From positions 62,001-126,000 of the forward strand of contig NZ_JAMBNZ010000009.1 of NCBI RefSeq assembly GCF_023715365.1: a stretch of 64,000 bases of DNA, in the 5' to 3' direction. The translations under genes were made by a program, and so were the position numbers. A model generated the notes under the pieces. That model saw only the letters and a program-made list of their open reading frames with translations. It had not been told where the DNA came from and ran no database searches. Below, piece after piece: positions 55,929-64,000 of the stretch (positions are counted from its first letter, which is position 1; each line of letters begins with the position of its first letter). This stretch comes from Georgenia satyanarayanai. GTDB lineage: Bacteria > Actinomycetota > Actinomycetes > Actinomycetales > Actinomycetaceae.

Positions 55929-57238
55929 GCTTCCTCGTCGGGGTCCTCGTCCTCGTCGTCGGGCTCGTCGTCTCGATCGCGCTCCACGAGGTGGGGCACC
56001 TCGTGCCCGCCAAGCGCTTCGGCGTCAAGGTCACCGAGTACTTCGTCGGCTTCGGCCCCACCCTGTGGTCCCGTCGGCGAGGGGAGACCGAGTACGGGGT
56101 CAAGGCCGTCCCGCTCGGCGGCTACGTCCGGATGGTCGGCATGTACCCGCCCGCGCGGACCGACCGGCCCGTGCGCCGCCGTCGTGACGGCCGCGCCACC
56201 CTCGTCGAGGAGGCCCGCGAGTACGCGCTGGCCGAGGTCGGCCCAGGCGAGGAGCACCGCACCTTCTCGGCGCTCAGTGTGCCGAAGAAGCTCGTCGTCA
56301 TGCTGGGCGGGCCGGTGATGAACATCCTCATCGCCGTCGTCCTCCTCGCCGTCGTGCTCGTCGGGGTCGGCGTGCCCACCTACACCGCCACCCTCGGCAA
56401 CGTCCAGGAGTGCCTGCCCGCCGAGCCCGCGGCCACCGAGTGTGCCGACGCGGACCCGGCCGCGCCCGGCGCCGTCGCCGGCCTGCGGCCGGACGACACC
56501 GTCCTCTCGTGGGGCGGGCGACAGGTCGAGACCTGGGACGACGTGCGTGCGGCCATCGCCGCGTCCGGGCCCAGCCCGGCCACCGTCGTCGTCGAGCGCG
56601 ACGGGCAGGAGCGCACGGTCACGGTGACGCCCGTGATGACCGAGCGGCCCGTCGTCGTCGACGGCGAGGTCCTCACCGACGACGCCGGTGAGCCGGTGAC
56701 CGAGCCGCAACCCTTCGTCGGGATCGGGCCGCTCGCCGAGCTCGTGCCGCAACCCGTCAGCGCCGTCCCCGGCCGGGTCGCGGAGGCCGTGGGCGCGACC
56801 GTCAACGTGGTCCTCACCCTGCCGCAGCGGCTCGTCGACGTCGCGCAGGCGGCCTTCGGCGAGGAGGAGCGCGACCCGGGCGTCGTCGGGCTCGTCGGCG
56901 TGGGCCGTTTCGCCGGGGAGATCGCCTCCATCGACAGCGAACGGTACGGCGTCGTCGAGCGGGCGGCGGACCTGCTCGGTCTCCTCGCCTCCCTCAACCT
57001 CGCGCTGTTCGTCTTCAACCTCGTCCCGCTGCTCCCGCTCGACGGCGGCCACATCGCCGGCGCCCTGTGGGAGGGGCTGCGCCGCCGGGTCGCGGCGTGG
57101 CGCGGCCGTCCGGACCCCGGGCCCGTCGACGTCGCGCGGATGCTGCCGCTCACCTACGTCGTCGTCGTCGCGATGGTGGGGATGAGCCTCCTGCTCGCCT
57201 ACGCCGACATCGTGCGGCCGGTCACGCTCACCGGCTGA
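55925..57238 (+). CDS. rip1: Site-2 membrane metalloprotease (RseP/Rip1 family)
   Basis: A 437-residue intramembrane zinc protease. HEVGH is at residues 21-25 inside the first membrane span. A central PDZ domain (GAVAGLRPDDTVLSWGG, then RQVETWDDVRAAI) and the third catalytic residue in LPLDGGHIAG close to the C-terminus are present. It cleaves anti-sigma factors in mycobacteria (Rip1). The gene order dxr-rip1-ispG is the same as in Mycobacterium tuberculosis. A basic insert of about 40 residues (PPARTDRPVRRRRDG) follows the first span. Confidence 0.95.
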   Translation: MSFLVGVLVLVVGLVVSIALHEVGHLVPAKRFGVKVTEYFVGFGPTLWSRRRGETEYGVKAVPLGGYVRMVGMYPPARTDRPVRRRRDGRATLVEEAREYALAEVGPGEEHRTFSALSVPKKLVVMLGGPVMNILIAVVLLAVVLVGVGVPTYTATLGNVQECLPAEPAATECADADPAAPGAVAGLRPDDTVLSWGGRQVETWDDVRAAIAASGPSPATVVVERDGQERTVTVTPVMTERPVVVDGEVLTDDAGEPVTEPQPFVGIGPLAELVPQPVSAVPGRVAEAVGATVNVVLTLPQRLVDVAQAAFGEEERDPGVVGLVGVGRFAGEIASIDSERYGVVERAADLLGLLASLNLALFVFNLVPLLPLDGGHIAGALWEGLRRRVAAWRGRPDPGPVDVARMLPLTYVVVVAMVGMSLLLAYADIVRPVTLTG

Positions 57239-57265
57239 GCCGTGCACTCAGGTGGTGCGGTGGGT

Positions 57266-57271
57266 GATACT
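57266..57271 (+). promoter_or_regulatory. ispG: -10 element of a leaderless ispG transcript
   Basis: GATACT ends 6 nt before the GTG at 57278. The AAGG just before the start is too close to act as a ribosome-binding site. Confidence 0.45.
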
Positions 57272-57277
57272 GGCAAG

Positions 57278-58441
<1,164 letters not shown>

Positions 58442-58451
58442 GCGGAGCCCC

Positions 58452-59318
58452 GTGCTGGGCAGGTGGCGCCACCCCGTGGGCCCGCGCGTCCGCCCCCTGC
58501 GGGAGGAGGACCGTGAGGCGGCCCTCGGGCTGTGCGCCGCCGACCCCGTCGGCAACGTCCTCGCCGCCGTCCAGGTCGAGGCGCTCGGCCGCCGCCGGCT
58601 GCCCGGTGCCGAGCTGCTCGGCGTGTGGTGCGACGGGGAGCTGCGGGCGCTGTGCTGGTCCGGCGCCAACCTCGTGCCCGTCGCCGTCGACGAGCCGGAG
58701 CTGCTCGACGCCGTCGCCGAGCACGTTCGCAGCCGCGGACGGCGGGCCTCCTCGATCGTCGGCCCCGCCGAGCAGGTGCTGGGCCTGTGGGACCGGCTCG
58801 GTCCGGGCTGGCTGCCCTCGCGCGAGGTCCGTGCCGACCAGCCGTCGATGGCGATCTCCGCCACCCCCGCCGTCGAGCCCGACCCGCGGGTGCGCCTGAG
58901 CAGCCCCGACGACCTCGACGTCGTCGTCCCGGCCTGCGTGGCGATGTTCACCGAGGAGGTGGGCTACTCGCCCCTCGCCTCGGGAGGCGCCTACGCGGCG
59001 CGGGTCCACGAGCTCGTCTCGACGCAGCGGTCCTACGTCCGGATCGAGGACGCCCCCGAGGGCCGGCGCGTCGTCTTCAAGGCGGAGGTCGGTGCGTGCG
59101 CGCTCGGCGTCGCCCAGATCCAGGGTGTGTGGGTCCACCCCGAGCACCGCGGGCAGGGCGTCGCGGCACCGGCGATGGCCGCCGTCGTCGAGGACGTGCG
59201 CCGCCGCACCGCGCCGGTGGTCTCCCTCTACGTCAACGGGTACAACACCCCCGCGATCGCGACCTACCGCCGCACCGGCTTCGAGCAGGTCGGCACGTAC
59301 GCCACCGTCCTCTTCTGA
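58452..59318 (+). CDS. DUF4081-GNAT family acetyltransferase
   Basis: A 288-residue protein with an N-terminal DUF4081 domain (residues ~15-120, LLGVWCDGELRALCWSGANL) and a C-terminal GNAT domain (residues ~140-288) with acetyl-CoA loop HPEHRGQGVAAPAM and SLYVNGYNTPAIATYRRTGF. It matches the gene that follows ispG in M. tuberculosis (Rv2867c). The substrate is unknown. GTG start preceded by GCGGAG; the gene is 10 bp after ispG. Confidence 0.92.
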   Translation: MLGRWRHPVGPRVRPLREEDREAALGLCAADPVGNVLAAVQVEALGRRRLPGAELLGVWCDGELRALCWSGANLVPVAVDEPELLDAVAEHVRSRGRRASSIVGPAEQVLGLWDRLGPGWLPSREVRADQPSMAISATPAVEPDPRVRLSSPDDLDVVVPACVAMFTEEVGYSPLASGGAYAARVHELVSTQRSYVRIEDAPEGRRVVFKAEVGACALGVAQIQGVWVHPEHRGQGVAAPAMAAVVEDVRRRTAPVVSLYVNGYNTPAIATYRRTGFEQVGTYATVLF

Positions 59319-59376
59319 GCCGACGCTCCGCCCGCCGGGGCCCCGGCAGCCGCATTCCGCGGCCGGATCTTCGGAC

Positions 59377-59483
59377 CATGTGCCGCAAACGGCTGGCCGC
59401 CGCGCGCGAGGGCCGCGGCACGCCGCGCGACACGCCGGCCGGCGGCCCGGTCCGGCCAGCGGCGGTCCGCTTTGTGGCACATG
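59377..59483. repeat. Imperfect inverted repeat in the GNAT-proS gap
   Basis: CATGTGCCGCAAACGG (59377-59392) is complemented by CCGCTTTGTGGCACATG (59467-59483) with two changes and 74 nt of GC-rich DNA between. The arms are AT-richer than their surroundings. Nothing else was seen in 59319-59577. Confidence 0.55.
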
Positions 59484-59577
59484 CCCCCACCGCCGGTGAT
59501 ACGGGCCGCGGCGGTTGATGGGCTGTCGGGGGCGGGGAGGGCCCGGTGGGTGGGGCGGGGTGGGGGAGTGGGCGCGA

Positions 59578-59583
59578 TACGCT
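59578..59583 (+). promoter_or_regulatory. proS: -10 element of a leaderless proS transcript
   Basis: TACGCT ends 7 nt before the GTG at 59591, with no ribosome-binding site between them. Confidence 0.5.
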
Positions 59584-59590
59584 GGCCCGC

Positions 59591-61381
59591 GTGCTGATGC
59601 GGATGTCGACCCTGTTCCTGCGGACCCTGCGTGAAGACCCGGTGGACGCCGAGCTGCCGAGCCACCGGCTGCTCGTGCGGGCCGGCTACATCCGCCGTGC
59701 CGCCCCGGGCATCTACACCTGGCTGCCGCTGGGCCTGCGGATCCTCGGCAAGATCGAGCAGGTCGTGCGCGAGGAGATGACTGCCGCGGGCGCCCAGGAG
59801 GTCCACTTCCCGGCGCTGCTGCCGCGCGAGCCCTACGAGGCCACCGGCCGCTGGACCGAGTACGGCCCGAACCTCTTCCGCCTCCAGGACCGCCGCGAGA
59901 ACGACTACCTCCTCGCGCCCACCCACGAGGAGATGTTCACCCTCCTCGTCAAGGACCTGTACTCCTCGTACAAGGACCTGCCGCTCACGCTCTTCCAGAT
60001 CCAGACGAAGTACCGCGACGAGGCCCGCCCGCGCGCCGGCCTGCTGCGCGGACGTGAGTTCATCATGAAGGACGCGTACTCCTTCGACATCGACGACGCC
60101 GGCCTCGAGCGCTCCTACCGCGCCCAGCGCGAGGCTTACGAGCGGATCTTCACCCGCCTCGGCCTCGAGTACGTCATCGTCGCGGCGACGAGCGGCGCGA
60201 TGGGCGGCTCCCGCTCGGAGGAGTTCCTCTTCCCGACGCCGTCGGGCGAGGACACCTTCGTCCGATCGCCCGGCGGGTACACGGCCAACGTCGAGGCCGC
60301 CCTCACGGCGGTGCCCGAGCCCGTCGACGCGAGCGACCTGCCGCCGGCGCAGGTCCGCGACACCCCCGACTCCACGACCATCGACACCCTCGTGTCGCAG
60401 GCCAACGCGCTCTACCCGCGCCCTGACCGTCCCTGGACGGCGGTGGACACGCTGAAGAACGTCGTCCTGGCCCTCGCCCACCCGGACGGCACCGAGGAGC
60501 TCGTCGTCGTCGGTCTGCCCGGGGACCGCGAGGTCGACCTCAAGCGGCTCGAGGGCGCGCTCGAGCCCACCCTTGTCACGCCGGCCACCGACGAGCAGCT
60601 CGCCGCGCGTCCCGAGCTCGTCAAGGGCTACATCGGTCCCGCCGTCATCGGGCCGAACACCGGCGAGGAGGGCGAGGACCGCCGCGCCCTGCGCTACCTC
60701 CTCGACCCGCGCGTCGTGCCCGGCACGAGCTGGATCACCGGCGCGAACGAGGACGGCAAGCACGTCTTCGGGCTCGTCGCCGGCCGCGACTTCACCGCCG
60801 ACGGCACCATCGAGGCCGCCGAGGTCCGGGCGGGCGACCCCGCGCCGGACGGCTCCGGCCCGCTCGAGCTCGCCCGCGGCACCGAGATCGGCCACGTCTT
60901 CGCCCTCGGTCGCAAGTACGCCGAGGCGCTCGGCCTCAAGGTCCTCGACGAGAACGGCAAGGCCGTCACCGTGACGATGGGCTCCTACGGCATCGGGGTC
61001 AGCCGCGCGCTGGCCGCCGTCGCCGAGGCGACGTGCGACCACTCGGGCCTGTCCTGGCCGATGAGCCTAGCCCCCTTCCACGTCCACCTCCTCGCCACCG
61101 GCAAGGACCCCGAGGTCTTCGCCGAGGCCGAGCGCATCGGCGCCGAGCTCAGCGCGCAGGGCATCGAGGTGCTCCTCGACGACCGCCCGAAGATGTCCGC
61201 GGGCGTGAAGTTCGCCGACTCCGAGCTCCTCGGCGTGCCCCTCGTGCTCGTCGTCGGCCGCGGGCTGGCAGAGGGCAAGGTCGAGCTGCGCGAGCGCGCC
61301 ACGGGGGAGCGCCGCGAGGTTCCCGTCACGGAGGCCGTCGCCGCGGTCGCCACGGCCGTGCGGGCCGCTCTCGGGAGCTGA
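59591..61381 (+). CDS. proS: Prolyl-tRNA synthetase (bacterial type)
   Basis: A 596-residue class II enzyme with an INS editing domain. Motif 1 starts at [20 protein letters not shown]. Motif 2 is [21 protein letters not shown], and motif 3 is [16 protein letters not shown]. The editing insert (about 230-400) contains [17 protein letters not shown] and YIGPAVIGP. The C-terminal anticodon domain has [14 protein letters not shown] and [23 protein letters not shown] 59591 fits the leaderless promoter. Confidence 0.97.
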   Translation: MLMRMSTLFLRTLREDPVDAELPSHRLLVRAGYIRRAAPGIYTWLPLGLRILGKIEQVVREEMTAAGAQEVHFPALLPREPYEATGRWTEYGPNLFRLQDRRENDYLLAPTHEEMFTLLVKDLYSSYKDLPLTLFQIQTKYRDEARPRAGLLRGREFIMKDAYSFDIDDAGLERSYRAQREAYERIFTRLGLEYVIVAATSGAMGGSRSEEFLFPTPSGEDTFVRSPGGYTANVEAALTAVPEPVDASDLPPAQVRDTPDSTTIDTLVSQANALYPRPDRPWTAVDTLKNVVLALAHPDGTEELVVVGLPGDREVDLKRLEGALEPTLVTPATDEQLAARPELVKGYIGPAVIGPNTGEEGEDRRALRYLLDPRVVPGTSWITGANEDGKHVFGLVAGRDFTADGTIEAAEVRAGDPAPDGSGPLELARGTEIGHVFALGRKYAEALGLKVLDENGKAVTVTMGSYGIGVSRALAAVAEATCDHSGLSWPMSLAPFHVHLLATGKDPEVFAEAERIGAELSAQGIEVLLDDRPKMSAGVKFADSELLGVPLVLVVGRGLAEGKVELRERATGERREVPVTEAVAAVATAVRAALGS

Positions 61382-61389
61382 GCGTCACC

Positions 61390-62304
61390 GTGTCCGGGCG
61401 CCGCGCGCTGGGGGCCGCGCTGCTCGCCGCGCTCACGCTGACGGGCTGCGGCGTCCGGCTCGAGACGCCGCCCCCGGAGGTCCCCGCCGCCGACGCCGTG
61501 GAGGAGGCCCGCCAGGACGCCGCCCTCGTGGCCGCGCAGCTGCGGGACGCCGCCGGCGCGGCGGCCACGGACGACGGCGCCGCCCTCGGCGAGGTGCTCA
61601 CCACCGTCGAGGAGGCGTCGGCCGAGCACCACGAGGCGCTCGGCGGCGTGTGGGAGCCGTGGCCGGGTGCCGGCCCGGAGGCGACCGCGTACCCCGAGGA
61701 CCCCACCACGCCCGCGCCCGCCGCGGCGGCGACGCCGCAGGAGGTTCTCGACCTCCTCGAGGAGGGTGCTGCCAGCGCGCGTGAGGACGCCCTCGCGCAC
61801 GACGGTGAGCTCGGCCAGCTGTTCGCCGCCGTCGCGATCTCCCGCACCTGGCTCGCCGCGGACCTCGCGCGCGCACTGTCCGTCGACAGCGAGCGGCTCC
61901 CGGCCGCGCCGCAGCCGGCACCGGAACCCGGCACGGTCGACGCGGAGACCTCCCGCGCCGTCGACGCCGCCCGCTACGCCCTTGAGGTCGTCGCCGCCCG
62001 CAGCAGCGGTGCCCAGCGCGAGGCCGCCGCCGCGCGTGCCGAGCAGCTCGCGCTCGTCGCCGGCGCCGTCGACCCCGAGGAGGACGAGCGCGAGGTCGCC
62101 TACGACGTGAGCGACACCGCGGAGGCCGAGGCGCCGGAACGCGCCCTCGCGGGCGCCGCGGAGCTCGACGTCCTCGGCGCGTACGTCGCCCTGCTCGGGA
62201 GACCGGTCGAGGACCGGGAGACCGTGCTCGACGCCGCGACCTACGCCGCCGGGCAGGTGCGGTCGTGGGATACCGCACTGCCGGCCCTGCCCGGCCTCTC
62301 CTGA
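61390..62304 (+). CDS. DUF4439 ferritin-like lipoprotein
   Basis: A 304-residue protein. The N-terminus RRALGAALLAALTLTGCGV is a lipoprotein signal with lipobox LTGC, so it is probably anchored outside the membrane by Cys20 or thereabouts. The rest is helical and Ala/Glu-rich. The last ~130 residues (TSRAVDAARYALEVVAARSSG to AATYAAGQVRSW) match the ferritin-like DUF4439 domain. It lies between proS and rimP, its usual place. Function unknown; GTG start 8 bp after proS. Confidence 0.88.
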   Translation: MSGRRALGAALLAALTLTGCGVRLETPPPEVPAADAVEEARQDAALVAAQLRDAAGAAATDDGAALGEVLTTVEEASAEHHEALGGVWEPWPGAGPEATAYPEDPTTPAPAAAATPQEVLDLLEEGAASAREDALAHDGELGQLFAAVAISRTWLAADLARALSVDSERLPAAPQPAPEPGTVDAETSRAVDAARYALEVVAARSSGAQREAAAARAEQLALVAGAVDPEEDEREVAYDVSDTAEAEAPERALAGAAELDVLGAYVALLGRPVEDRETVLDAATYAAGQVRSWDTALPALPGLS

Positions 62305-62365
62305 GAGGGGCCCGCCCCCCGGGTAAGGTGTGGGAGTTCCGCAGCCGAGCCCCCAGGAGAGCACC

Positions 62366-62854
62366 ATGGCACGCCCGTCGGACGTCGCAGCCGAGCTGCG
62401 CCGCGTCCTCGAGCCCGTCGTCACCGACGCCGGTCTGTACCTCGAGGACGTGAGCGTGAGCGCGGCCGGCCGGCACAGCGTCGTCCGGGTCGTCGTCGAC
62501 CTCGCGGACGGGCCCGGCGGCGTCGGCTCCGACCTCCTCACCGACGTCTCCCGCCAGGTCTCCACGACCCTCGACGACGTCGACGTCGTCGCCGGGGCGT
62601 ACACCCTCGAGGTCTCCACCCCCGGCGTCACGCGACCCCTGACGACGGCACGCCACTACCGCCGCGCCGAGGGGCGCGTCGTCCGGCTGCGCACCACGTC
62701 CGGCGCCCTGCGCGGACGGGTCCTCGCGGTCGACGGCGAGGACGTGGTCATCGACACTGAGGGCACGCGTCAGGTCGTCGCGCTGCCCGACATCACCTCG
62801 GGCACGGTCGAGCCCGAGCTGGGGCGTGCGGCAGACGCTGCCGCAGAGGGCTGA
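62366..62854 (+). CDS. rimP: Ribosome maturation factor RimP
   Basis: A 162-residue 30S assembly factor. The N-terminal alpha/beta domain (RRVLEPVVTDAGLYLEDVSV, DVSRQVSTTLD, YTLEVSTPGVTRPL) and C-terminal SH3-like domain (RVVRLRTTSGALRGRVLAVD) are complete. The ATG follows CAGGAGA. It starts a rimP-nusA(-ylxR-infB) operon; nusA begins 9 bp after the stop. Confidence 0.96.
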   Translation: MARPSDVAAELRRVLEPVVTDAGLYLEDVSVSAAGRHSVVRVVVDLADGPGGVGSDLLTDVSRQVSTTLDDVDVVAGAYTLEVSTPGVTRPLTTARHYRRAEGRVVRLRTTSGALRGRVLAVDGEDVVIDTEGTRQVVALPDITSGTVEPELGRAADAAAEG

Positions 62855-62863
62855 GGAGGACAC

Positions 62864-63847
62864 ATGGACATCGACATGACCGCGCTACGCCTGATCGAGA
62901 GCGAGCGCGAGATCCGCCTCGACGTGCTGGTCGGCGCCATCGAGGAAGCACTCCTCCTCGCCTACCAGCGCACCCCGGGGGCCGCGGAGCGGGCCCGCGT
63001 GGAGGTCGACCGCCGCACCGGCCGCGTCACCGTCATGGCGACCGAGGTCGACGAGGAGGGCAAGGCCGTCGGCGAGTACGACGACACCCCCAGCGGATTC
63101 GGTCGCATCGCCACCGCCACCGCCCGGAGCGTCATCGTCCAGCGGCTGCGCGACGCCGAGGACGACCAGGTGATGGGCTCGCTGCGCGACCGCGCCGGCA
63201 CCCTCATCGCCGGCGTCGTCCAGCAGGGCCGCGACCCGCGCGTCGTCCTCGTCGACATCGGCGAGCTCGAGGCCGTGCTGCCCGCCCACGAGCAGGTGCC
63301 CACCGAGACCTACCGCCACGGCGACCGCCTGCGCGCCTACGTCCTGGAGGTGACGCGCGGCGCCAAGGGACCCTCGGTCACCCTCTCGCGCACCCACCCC
63401 AACCTCGTGCGCGAGCTCTTCGCCCTCGAGGTGCCCGAGGTCGCCGACGGCAGCGTCGAGATCATGGCGCTGGCCCGCGAGGCCGGGCACCGGACGAAGA
63501 TCGCCGTCGCCTCCACCGTCCCCGGCCTCAACGCCAAGGGTGCCTGCATCGGCCCGATGGGCCAGCGGGTGCGGGCCGTCATGAGTGAGCTCGCCGGCGA
63601 GAAGATCGACATCGTCGACTACAGCGAGGACGCCGCGACCTTCGTCGGCAACGCGCTCTCGCCCGCCCGGGTGACGAGCGTGGAGGTCGTGGACGCCGAG
63701 GAGCGGTCCGCCCGTGTCGTCGTGCCCGACTTCCAGCTGTCCCTCGCCATCGGCAAGGAGGGCCAGAACGCACGCCTCGCCGCGCGCCTCACGGGCTGGC
63801 GGATCGACATCCACTCGGACACCGAGGGCGAGCAGCCCGAGCGCTGA
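62864..63847 (+). CDS. nusA: Transcription termination/antitermination factor NusA
   Basis: A 327-residue protein. The N-terminal RNA-polymerase-binding domain (residues 1-105), S1 domain ([20 protein letters not shown]), and two KH domains ([17 protein letters not shown] and [20 protein letters not shown]) are present. It lacks the C-terminal acidic repeats of proteobacterial NusA, as usual in actinobacteria. ATG after GAGGAGG. Confidence 0.97.
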   Translation: MDIDMTALRLIESEREIRLDVLVGAIEEALLLAYQRTPGAAERARVEVDRRTGRVTVMATEVDEEGKAVGEYDDTPSGFGRIATATARSVIVQRLRDAEDDQVMGSLRDRAGTLIAGVVQQGRDPRVVLVDIGELEAVLPAHEQVPTETYRHGDRLRAYVLEVTRGAKGPSVTLSRTHPNLVRELFALEVPEVADGSVEIMALAREAGHRTKIAVASTVPGLNAKGACIGPMGQRVRAVMSELAGEKIDIVDYSEDAATFVGNALSPARVTSVEVVDAEERSARVVVPDFQLSLAIGKEGQNARLAARLTGWRIDIHSDTEGEQPER

Positions 63848-63928
63848 GCCCCTTCGACGGGGGCGTGTGAGCAAACACACCACCCCCCGCTGCGTGGCCC
63901 ATCACTGTCCCGCAGGGGCCGGTGGGGG

Positions 63929-63934
63929 TAGACT
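63929..63934 (+). promoter_or_regulatory. Possible -10 downstream of nusA
   Basis: TAGACT lies 28 nt before an ATG at 63962 and could drive a separate transcript for the next gene (ylxR/infB region). Confidence 0.35.
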
Positions 63935-63961
63935 TCCGGACGGGCCGCAGCCCGAACTCTC

Positions 63962-64000
63962 ATGACTATGCCTCCTCCCCCCTCACCTCCCGGCGAGGGA
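63962..64000 (+). CDS. Possible first codons of a YlxR-like gene (cut by window edge)
   Basis: Thirteen codons ([13 protein letters not shown]) are open to the right edge. In actinobacteria nusA is followed by a ylxR gene, and Pro-rich N-termini before the RTCVGCR motif are common there. The visible part carries no diagnostic residue, so the assignment rests on synteny alone. Confidence 0.35.
   Translation, partial: MTMPPPPSPPGEG

Noticed and set aside
63866-63965. Short frame starting GTG at 63866 after nusA
   Set aside because: The encoded peptide is Cys/His-containing but only 32 residues, has no ribosome-binding site, and no known gene of that kind occurs here.

Overview
The window is a chromosomal segment of a very GC-rich (roughly 73% by eye) Gram-positive actinobacterium. 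GTG starts are frequent, several -10 hexamers sit 6-7 nt before a start codon (leaderless transcription), there is a mycothiol-dependent formaldehyde dehydrogenase, and the housekeeping gene order is the classic actinobacterial one. A DivIVA-domain gene between rlmN and dxr and the overall gene set suggest Micrococcales, but genus and species cannot be fixed from the sequence alone. No tRNA, rRNA, CRISPR array, prophage or intact insertion sequence was recognised.

Layout. 1-1775 (minus): a DUF222/HNH-type protein cut by the window edge, followed by about 690 bp without a convincing gene. 2461-5274 (minus): a tightly coupled four-gene cassette with type VII secretion (T7SS) substrate features (small WXG-like protein, T7SS-signal protein, soluble partner, four-TM protein). 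5420-10524: an isoleucine T-box leader, ileS and folC. 10528-16733: an accessory block with an HxlR-type regulator and divergent methyltransferase, the PTS-type dihydroxyacetone kinase genes dhaKLM, and mscR plus a metallo-beta-lactamase-fold hydrolase (mycothiol-dependent formaldehyde oxidation). 16769-18418: a HAD phosphatase, DUF4233 and ndk; the last two normally follow folC directly, so the block above interrupts a conserved trio. 18493-22639 (minus): a catabolic cluster (IclR regulator, MHS-family transporter, fumarylacetoacetate-hydrolase-family enzyme, D-2-hydroxyacid dehydrogenase).

22757-31553: smc, ftsY, amt, P-II and ffh, with a strong GlnR box before amt and no glnD between P-II and ffh. 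31564-36767: an amidohydrolase and a GntR/YtrA-controlled pair of ABC transporters. 36958-45190: rpsP, khpA, rimM, trmD (fused to a GNAT domain), rplS, lepB, rnhB, DUF2469, yraN, comM, dprA. 45299-46504: a second, thiol-independent formaldehyde dehydrogenase. 46522-52966: xerC, an M23 peptidase flanked by unusual periodic repeat arrays, rpsB, tsf, pyrH, frr, cdsA. 53000-63847: rlmN, DivIVA, dxr, site-2 protease, ispG, DUF4081-GNAT, proS, DUF4439 lipoprotein, rimP, nusA, and the probable first codons of a ylxR-like gene at the right edge.

Most of the window is core translation, secretion, isoprenoid and division machinery. The less explained parts are the T7SS cassette, a family of short intergenic repeats that forms about 35-nt-periodic arrays on both sides of the M23 gene, the TrmD-GNAT fusion, the amt/P-II pair lacking glnD, and several unassigned inverted or direct repeats next to regulators.
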